Assembly: GCA_018644665.1 (NCBI GenBank)
Contig: JABGQA010000093.1
Coordinates: 12,907 to 65,768, forward strand
Direction of reading: 5' to 3'
Origin: Candidatus Poribacteria bacterium
GTDB taxonomy: Bacteria > Poribacteria > WGA-4E > GCA-2687025
DNA length: 52,862 bases
In this document: piece after piece, positions 47,689-52,862 of the stretch
Layout: every line of letters begins with the position of its first letter
How positions within the stretch are numbered: position 1 is the stretch's first letter
Notes under the pieces: model-generated
What the model saw: the letters and a program-made list of their open reading frames with translations, nothing else
Told to the model about the DNA's origin: nothing
Databases searched by the model: none
Program-made: the position numbers and the translations under genes

Positions 47689-49095
47689 ATGAGAGTCCCG
47701 TCAGGACTGTACGCGATCATCTCCGACGTCACCGGGCAACGCATCCTTGTGACGCGAACGCCGTCGGGCGCGTCCCTCCCGTTCGTGAGTCTCGATCCAG
47801 GGAACTGGTCCCAGGTAGCCGGAAAGGAGGTAAAGGGCATCGAGCGCGCAATTCGCGCCGTCGAAAACGACACCGACCTTCGTGTGAATTTGCTCTACCG
47901 GACCGAGTGGCCTAAGGGGCACGAGGATGTTCATCGCGTACTGCGCGTACATGCGTTCGAGAGCGTAGACAGCGAACTCCCTGCCACCCCGCACGAATGG
48001 GCAGACCGAGATATCTGTGCGGAGTGGGCCAGGCCGTTCATGGCTGACGCAGTTGCCGCGTTCTATGCTGTAATAGACGACCACCGTCCGCGCGTGCCGT
48101 GGTGGACGCCTGGGTGGACGAGTGAAACTGTCGCGTGGATGGACGACCGTCTCGCAGCCGCAGGCATGCTCCGCGCCGGTCGCGTTCACCAGGTGCAAAA
48201 CGACTGGCAGAGCATCGTCATGCGCGCCGTCACGGACAATGGCCACGTCTATCTCAAGGCCCTCACCCCGCCAGCCACACAGGAGCTAGCAGTCCTTCGT
48301 GACGTCCTAGCTCCTGGACCCCACGTGCCGTTCCTGCTTGGATCCGACCAAGGACGAGGGCTCATCCTGATGCGCGATGTCGGGGGCGTAGATCTCTCCG
48401 ATTGTGGCCCTGGCGACCTGACCCCTGAGGACATTCGCGAAGTAGCCGTGAAATACGCCCGGATCCAGCGGTCCACCATCACCGTCGCGGAGGGGATCGT
48501 CTTCGACTACCAGCTTGAGCACATGCCAGATCTGCTGTCGTCAGTTCTCGACGATCTGCCGTCGCTGCTGGCTGGCTACGACAGTGCGCTGTTAGTAACG
48601 GCTATCGGGCGCCTACGTAAACTCGTACCGGATGTAGCGCGAGTCTGCCGCGCTGCTGGCAAAGCGGGGATTCCTGCCCACGTGGTCCACGGAGATCTGC
48701 ACGGCAACACCGCGGTCACGCCAGACGGGCCCGTGTTCTTCGACTGGGGCAACGCGTATGTCTCGCACCCGTTCTTCGACGTGTTCGAGCTTCAAGACGC
48801 TATCGAGGACTCGACTGAAGCCTCTACGGCAGACGCGGCGATCACCTGCTACCTCGAGGCGTGGACCGAGTATGGGTCCATCCGAGAATTGAGGCGCATC
48901 TTGGACCTGCTTAGGCCTGTAGAGAGCTTGCCCGGGATGATCAGAGGCGCGGAGGTGACCCGCAACCTTCCAGCGGGGCAGTCTCCGCTTCGGTCCATGC
49001 CGTATTCGCCGTTCCTGCCGGCAGCGCGGGCCTGGCAGCGTGGCCTTATGCGGTGCACGCGGACGCTGCCCGCCCAGATAGCGCGTGTCCGGTGA
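47689..49095 (+). CDS. Aminoglycoside-phosphotransferase-fold kinase with unusual N-terminal domain
   Basis: A 468-residue protein. The C-terminal half is an APH/choline-kinase-type small-molecule kinase, with the catalytic loop HGDLHGNT (His334, Asp336, Asn340) and metal-binding Asp352 in FFDWGNA. The first 130 or so residues form a separate alpha/beta region that I cannot name; a NUDIX-like fold is one possibility. The phosphate acceptor is unknown, and the family call does not imply antibiotic resistance. ATAGGAG lies six bases ahead of the ATG. Codon use is less GC-biased than in the flanking genes, and it sits between a gene-free stretch and a truncated URO-D copy, so it may have been acquired by transfer. 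Confidence 0.75.
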   Translation: MRVPSGLYAIISDVTGQRILVTRTPSGASLPFVSLDPGNWSQVAGKEVKGIERAIRAVENDTDLRVNLLYRTEWPKGHEDVHRVLRVHAFESVDSELPATPHEWADRDICAEWARPFMADAVAAFYAVIDDHRPRVPWWTPGWTSETVAWMDDRLAAAGMLRAGRVHQVQNDWQSIVMRAVTDNGHVYLKALTPPATQELAVLRDVLAPGPHVPFLLGSDQGRGLILMRDVGGVDLSDCGPGDLTPEDIREVAVKYARIQRSTITVAEGIVFDYQLEHMPDLLSSVLDDLPSLLAGYDSALLVTAIGRLRKLVPDVARVCRAAGKAGIPAHVVHGDLHGNTAVTPDGPVFFDWGNAYVSHPFFDVFELQDAIEDSTEASTADAAITCYLEAWTEYGSIRELRRILDLLRPVESLPGMIRGAEVTRNLPAGQSPLRSMPYSPFLPAARAWQRGLMRCTRTLPAQIARVR

Positions 49096-49262
49096 CCCGG
49101 TCGCAGGGTCCGTCGCGGCGTCTGCTCGCTACCCGCACGTAGTTGGCCGGCTTGTTGCGAGCGGGACTCATGATACCATTCTTTCACGCGATGCTGGCTG
49201 GAGCCAGCTTGTCAGCGAACCCGTCTAGGCTCGAGACTGGGCGGGTTTGCGCCTCGCTGAAC

Positions 49263-49472
49263 GAGGTTGTGTTCATCGGCGGGTTGGACGCACGCATACT
49301 CGAATGTGGCGACCGGGAACGGACCCGCGACGGCATCCTCGAGTTCCTGGACGGCATGCGCGCACGGAACGCGCGGTTCGTCTACGGCTCCGACCACGCC
49401 CTGTCCACGAACATCGACTACGAGGATCCACTGCACGCGCTGGAGGTCTGTCGCGCGCACATGATGAACTGA
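49263..49472 (+). pseudogene. 3'-terminal remnant of a third URO-D-like paralogue
   Basis: The last 69 codons and stop of a URO-D-like gene, without the first 80 percent. Counting from 49269, 22 of 204 bases differ from the end of paralogue B (about 89 percent identity). Its final residues (LEVCRAHMMN) are nearer to paralogue A (LEVYRAHMVN) than to B (LDVYRSHMGN), so it is a remnant of a separate third copy or a mosaic rather than a simple duplication of B. No start or ribosome site is present. Confidence 0.85.
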
Positions 49473-49633
49473 CCGCCCGTCGGCCCGTCCCCCGATCGCC
49501 TGCCAACGACTGTCACGAGACTGCGCCCGCGATACCTTTCACCTCACGTCCGGTCTTACCTAGAGAACAGCAAACTACGGACGAACGACGAGGGACGGGA
49601 GCGCCATACGGGGCGCATGATCGGAGGCAGGCG

Positions 49634-50242
49634 ATGCTTACGAAACATGCACGGCAACTTACTCTCTTGATGGCATTGGGCTTCGCGCTGACGGCGGCAT
49701 CTGCCGGAGCGCAGATCCGACAGATCACGATGGTGCTGGACGGGTTCTGCACAACGGAGTGCAAGCGCGATATCGAGCACGCGCTGGACCCCTTCGCCGA
49801 GGACATGGAATCTCTCGACGTTGATTACGCGACGAGCCGCGTGACGATCGTACCTAAGGAAAACGCGCGCGTGCAGTTGTGGGACATCGTCCGCGAGCTG
49901 CAGAACGCCGACCGCGTCCCCGTCCGGACGACCGTTCTGATGGACGCCAGCGTTGAGGACTATGCCATTGCGCTGGCGCCGCGAGCGCGCGTATTCATCC
50001 GCAAGGTGCTGTCCGTGCCCTCCCACGCCTCCCGATTCGTCATGTCACGAACGGGCGAGTTGGGCGCGACCGTCGCCGCTGCCGCGATGGGCGGCGGCAA
50101 GGTGTCTGTGTTCGGTGAAGTGCCGGCCTTCGACACGAAGTCGCTTCCGATCCTCATCGTGCGGAAGGTCAAGGCGGCGGGCGAAGAGTGGGACGTCGAC
50201 GAGGTCGCGGCGCTCGTGGCCCAGGATGAAGACGCGGGCTGA
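49634..50242 (+). CDS. Exported protein with heavy-metal-associated-like fold
   Basis: A 202-residue secreted or periplasmic protein with a signal peptide at residues 1-26 (ends ASAGA). Residues 28-100 look like an HMA-type ferredoxin-like fold: beta strand ITMVLDGF, a helix beginning at a cysteine pair (Cys39 and Cys43 in CTTEC), then VDYATSRVTIVPKE. Copper chaperones of this fold carry CxxC; here the spacing is CxxxC, so metal binding is uncertain. The rest has no known domain. GGAGG lies six bases before the ATG. A strong terminator follows at 50270, so it is a single-gene transcript. Confidence 0.68.
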   Translation: MLTKHARQLTLLMALGFALTAASAGAQIRQITMVLDGFCTTECKRDIEHALDPFAEDMESLDVDYATSRVTIVPKENARVQLWDIVRELQNADRVPVRTTVLMDASVEDYAIALAPRARVFIRKVLSVPSHASRFVMSRTGELGATVAAAAMGGGKVSVFGEVPAFDTKSLPILIVRKVKAAGEEWDVDEVAALVAQDEDAG

Positions 50243-50269
50243 ACGAACCACGCAGGAACGAACCACACG

Positions 50270-50295
50270 GGGACGGGCCACTGCCCGTCCCTTTT
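50270..50295 (+). terminator. Rho-independent terminator of the HMA-like gene
   Basis: GGGACGGGC and GCCCGTCCC form a perfect 9-bp stem with a CACT loop, followed by TTTT. It lies 27 bases after the stop at 50242. On the other strand it is preceded by only four A residues, so it may also serve weakly for the convergent ferredoxin gene. Confidence 0.85.
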
Positions 50296-50313
50296 CCTAT
50301 GCCCGGGCATAGG
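50296..50313. repeat. Perfect 18-bp palindrome
   Basis: CCTATGCCCGGGCATAGG reads the same on both strands, with no central spacer. It directly follows the T run of the terminator and ends seven bases before the stop codon of the ferredoxin gene. Without a loop it is a poor hairpin, so a dimeric protein site or a remnant is possible. Confidence 0.7.
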
Positions 50314-50320
50314 CGACAGG

Positions 50321-50770
50321 TCAGCCGTCCGTGATCGTGACGCCGCACTTCTCTAGCAGCGGGATCAGCAGATCGAGACCCGCCTCGGGCGTCAGTGTCT
50401 TGGCCTGCACGTCGACAAGCACCTGCTTCACGGCTTCGGTCTCCGCAGACGATGCGGCGGCGCCACCACCGGTCGCCGCGGGCGCGGCAGCTTCGTCCGA
50501 TTCGTCGCCGGCCGCGGCCTCGACGCTGTGCCGCTCGAACGCCTCGGCGTTGATGGCGATATAGCTCTGCCATTGCGCGGGGACTTCCGCCAGCGGGAAT
50601 ATCGCCTCGACCGGGCATTCAGGCCGGCAGGCATCGCAGTCGATGCACTCCTCCGGCTGAATGTAGAGCATGTTCTCGCCGTCGAAGTCGTAGATGCAGT
50701 CGACGGGGCAGACGGCGACACACGCGGTGTCCTTTACGTCCACGCACGGTTCGGCGATCACATACGCCAT
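50321..50770 (-). CDS. fdxA: 7Fe/8Fe-type ferredoxin with a C-terminal extension
   Basis: A 149-residue electron carrier. The first 60 residues match FdxA-type ferredoxins. EPCVDVKDTACVAVCPVDC gives C9-x7-C17-x3-C21-x3-C25, a 3Fe-4S-type first site, and CIDCDACRPECPVEAI gives a classic 4Fe-4S site. The remaining residues are unusual for the family: an Ala/Gly/Asp/Glu-rich linker at about 90-115 and a final helical segment ending EKCGVTITDG. Normal FdxA proteins end near 105-110. The ATG is preceded by AAGGGA ten bases upstream and by a good promoter. It could supply electrons to radical SAM activation, but nothing in the sequence shows that. Confidence 0.85.
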   Translation of the reverse strand: MAYVIAEPCVDVKDTACVAVCPVDCIYDFDGENMLYIQPEECIDCDACRPECPVEAIFPLAEVPAQWQSYIAINAEAFERHSVEAAAGDESDEAAAPAATGGGAAASSAETEAVKQVLVDVQAKTLTPEAGLDLLIPLLEKCGVTITDG

Positions 50771-50817
50771 CTCTCGTCGGTCCCTTCAACATGCCACGGG
50801 AAGTCGTCTATGATGGC

Positions 50818-50847
50818 ATTCTAGACGGCGGCTCACCGCGACGGCAA
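50818..50847 (-). promoter_or_regulatory. Sigma70-type promoter for the ferredoxin gene
   Basis: On the minus strand TTGCCG (50842-50847) and TAGAAT (50818-50823) are 18 bases apart, giving a leader of about 40 bases. The same -35 sequence, TTGCCG, occurs in the promoter at 23608-23613. Confidence 0.6.
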
Positions 50848-50867
50848 CTCGGACGGGCCAGACGACC

Positions 50868-52307
50868 ATGACCTCCGCCGGCATAGTTCTCATCGTGCTC
50901 ACTGCGTTGGCATTCTCCGCCGCCGGTGTCGTGTACGCGCGCCGTCGCCGGCCTACGCTCGACGAGTTCATCACCGCGCGAAACTCTCTGGGCGTGGGAG
51001 CCGCGGCCGCGACGCTCATCGCGTCGGGCATGGGAGCGTGGATACTGTTTTCGCCCGCTGAGGCTGCGGTCGTCGGGGGCGTCGCTGCGATGATCGGCTA
51101 CGGCCTCGGGAGCGCGGGCGCGCTGCTCATCTTCGTCGCCGTTGGCGTCAGGCTCCGTCGTCTCGTGCCTCAAGGGCACACGCTCACCGAGTACGTCCTC
51201 GGTCGCCTTGGGAAGCCGATGTACGCGGTCGTGCTGCTCACGATGGTCTTCTACATGGCGGTCTACCTCGCTGCCGAGCTGACCGGCATCGCCCTCGCGG
51301 CGCAGATGACGTACGGCGTCCCGCTCATCGTAACCGCGAGCGTAATCGGCGCCGGGACGCTCGCCTATACGGCGACCGGAGGCCTGCCGGCGTCCGTGTT
51401 CACGGACCGCCTTCAGACGTGGCTAATCATACCGTTGCTGAGTGTCGTGTTCGTGGCCGCGATCGCCCTCACCGGGGACGCGCGGCCGTTCGCGACTCTG
51501 GCCGAGACGGCTCCCGAACTCCTCAGTCTGGGCAACCGCGGCGGCATCGAGTACGGCCTGACGTTGGTCATCGCCATCATCGGAGCGGAGTTGTTCAACC
51601 AGGGAAACTGGCAGCGCGTCTACGCCGCTGATTCCCCGCGCACGGCTGCGCGGGCCTTCCTCGTAGCCGGCGTGATCGTCATGCTGGTCGTCCTGGCGAT
51701 GGGCGTGTTCGGCCTGTTGGCTGTCGCAGGGGGCGCCGCCGAGGCGCCGTCGGTCGCGATGTTCACGTTCCTGATACAGGCCCTGCCCGCGTGGGTCGTC
51801 GTCATCACCATGGTGTTAGCCGTGGCGCTAGTGATGAGCAGCATGGACTCGTTGCTCAACGGTCTCGCCAGCCTGTTTGCCGTCGACGTCGCGCGGATCA
51901 CCGGCGGCGAAGCCGACGCCCGGGCTCTCAGGTGGGCTCGCTGGATCACCGTGGCGCTGGCGGCCGGGGCGATCGCGGTCGCCACGCGCGGGCTCAGCGT
52001 GCTGTACCTGTTCCTGGTCGCAGACCTGGTCTGCGTCGCTGCAGCGTTCCCGACGGTGTTCGGGCTCTACTCGAAGCGTCTGTCGGGGTGGACGGCAGTA
52101 GGGGCGACGTTCGTAGGCGTAGTTGCGGGCGCGATGCTGTTCCCGCCCCCGGACTTCAGTCGTGGCAGCCTGCTGCACGCGTTCGTCGTCGCGCTCGCCG
52201 TCCCCGCGATTGTCTGCCTGGGTCTCGGCCCGTTCACTCCCCAGGCGACCGTCACTCACCCCGCGGGTACTGATGGTGAGTGCCGTGAGCCTGACGCCAC
52301 ACCTTGA
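50868..52307 (+). CDS. Sodium:solute symporter family (SSS) transporter
   Basis: A 479-residue inner-membrane transporter with about 12-13 hydrophobic segments, the usual size for the SSS family. Family features are the early segment ASGMGAWILFSPAEAAVV, then FYMAVYLAAELTGIALAAQ, the TATGGLPASVFTDRLQ motif and GAELFNQGNWQRVYAADSP; the last two are well-known SSS signatures. Substrates of the family include sugars, amino acids, carboxylates and urea; none can be chosen here. The start is ATG at 50868 with only a weak ribosome site. It diverges from the ferredoxin gene, with 97 bases between the starts. Confidence 0.9.
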   Translation: MTSAGIVLIVLTALAFSAAGVVYARRRRPTLDEFITARNSLGVGAAAATLIASGMGAWILFSPAEAAVVGGVAAMIGYGLGSAGALLIFVAVGVRLRRLVPQGHTLTEYVLGRLGKPMYAVVLLTMVFYMAVYLAAELTGIALAAQMTYGVPLIVTASVIGAGTLAYTATGGLPASVFTDRLQTWLIIPLLSVVFVAAIALTGDARPFATLAETAPELLSLGNRGGIEYGLTLVIAIIGAELFNQGNWQRVYAADSPRTAARAFLVAGVIVMLVVLAMGVFGLLAVAGGAAEAPSVAMFTFLIQALPAWVVVITMVLAVALVMSSMDSLLNGLASLFAVDVARITGGEADARALRWARWITVALAAGAIAVATRGLSVLYLFLVADLVCVAAAFPTVFGLYSKRLSGWTAVGATFVGVVAGAMLFPPPDFSRGSLLHAFVVALAVPAIVCLGLGPFTPQATVTHPAGTDGECREPDATP

Positions 52308-52862
52308 CTGCAGTGTTGGGCGAGGGCCTGCGCATGACCACAGGCCGTCCCTCCCTACGCTCGCCGCTGCTGCGCCACTAACCCGACGCACCTATGCATG
52401 GCCAACCGACCGTCGCGTGGCCATGCGGTGTCGGGGGACCACTGTGGACACTATCGCTATACTGTACGCGCAACGAGCGTTTGGTAAGGACGCCATAGAC
52501 TCGGTAACTGCGCCTGCCGTCCAGGATGCGGGCCCTAGATGCCGTACCATCACAGGTATACATCGCCCTTGACATCACACGCTTCCGTCCACAGAGCCGC
52601 TTACGTCCCCTACAATGCGCCCTTAGGCATATAAAAAACGGCCAGATTGCTGTATAGGCGCGCCCTCCCGGAGATAGGGGGTGAGATCCGCGGGTTGTCG
52701 GCGCGTGGCGGCAAGGAATGGGCGAGGCGCCGCCGACTCGCAGCCACTTAGTCACATACATCTCCGCACCGTCCTCTGCTATACGCCACACCGGTTATAA
52801 AAGTGTCGGTGCGGGGCCGAAATACGCTTGCCTGTCCCGGAGCAGTGAATTACACTACCTAG
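52308..52862. other. 555-bp 3' stretch, no gene seen
   Basis: Open frames here are short, cysteine/arginine-rich and without ribosome sites. Some A/T-rich patches (an ATAAAAAA run near 52630, TTATAAAA near 52794) could be parts of a promoter for a gene beyond the window, but no paired -35 and -10 boxes are clear. Confidence 0.5.

Noticed and set aside
52378..52791. Minus-strand open frame of 137 codons near the window end
   Set aside because: Cys/Arg-rich translation, no ribosome site, no recognisable domain, and it overlaps other equally poor frames.

Overview
The window is GC-rich bacterial DNA of about 53 kb. It probably comes from an uncultured lineage such as Candidatus Poribacteria or Latescibacterota. 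That assignment is an inference from gene content: very large secreted LamG and cadherin-like proteins, dockerin domains, a C-terminal tail carrying NYPNPFNPETWIPF, several uroporphyrinogen-decarboxylase-like (URO-D) proteins, and DUF6785-type membrane proteins. There is no rRNA or tRNA to confirm it. Start codons are ATG, GTG and TTG, and the recognisable promoters are sigma70-like.

Layout. (1) Positions 1-23,492 (minus strand) hold three huge exported proteins in a row. They are a 922-residue protein, a roughly 3,934-residue cadherin/Ig-repeat protein with dockerin, cohesin-like and C-terminal sorting-like domains, and a LamG/beta-propeller protein of more than 2,900 residues. The last overlaps its neighbour by ATGA, runs off the window and carries a one-base frameshift in a G7 run. 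(2) Positions 23.7-36.8 kb hold a polytopic DUF6785-like membrane protein, a frameshifted secreted esterase, a URO-D-like protein, a heterodimeric ABC exporter with one degenerate ATP site, and a run of four genes: mandelate-racemase-type enolase-superfamily enzyme, YbdG-like mechanosensitive channel, SGNH hydrolase and secreted transglutaminase-like protein. (3) Positions 37.4-39.0 kb (minus) hold a secreted WD40/dockerin protein with the same kind of C-terminal tail.

(4) Positions 39.2-46.6 kb are the most interesting part. A cysteine-rich MerR regulator stands before a glycyl radical enzyme (GRE) with an atypical active-site loop (Gly-Cys-His-Trp), its radical-SAM activase (ATGA overlap), and three URO-D-like proteins, two of them close tandem paralogues. 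I read this as one anaerobic catabolic unit of unknown substrate. (5) Positions 46.6-49.5 kb look acquired: about 1.1 kb without genes, a kinase-like (APH-fold) gene with softer codon bias, and the last 69 codons of a third URO-D paralogue. (6) Positions 49.6-52.3 kb hold a secreted HMA-like protein, a 7Fe-type ferredoxin with an unusual tail, a strong terminator plus palindrome, and a sodium:solute symporter. The last 555 bases show no gene.

The region combines surface and adhesion proteins, transport, and radical or methyl-transfer-like chemistry. No CRISPR array, transposase, integrase, phage gene, tRNA or rRNA was seen. All identities are by eye; no database search was run.
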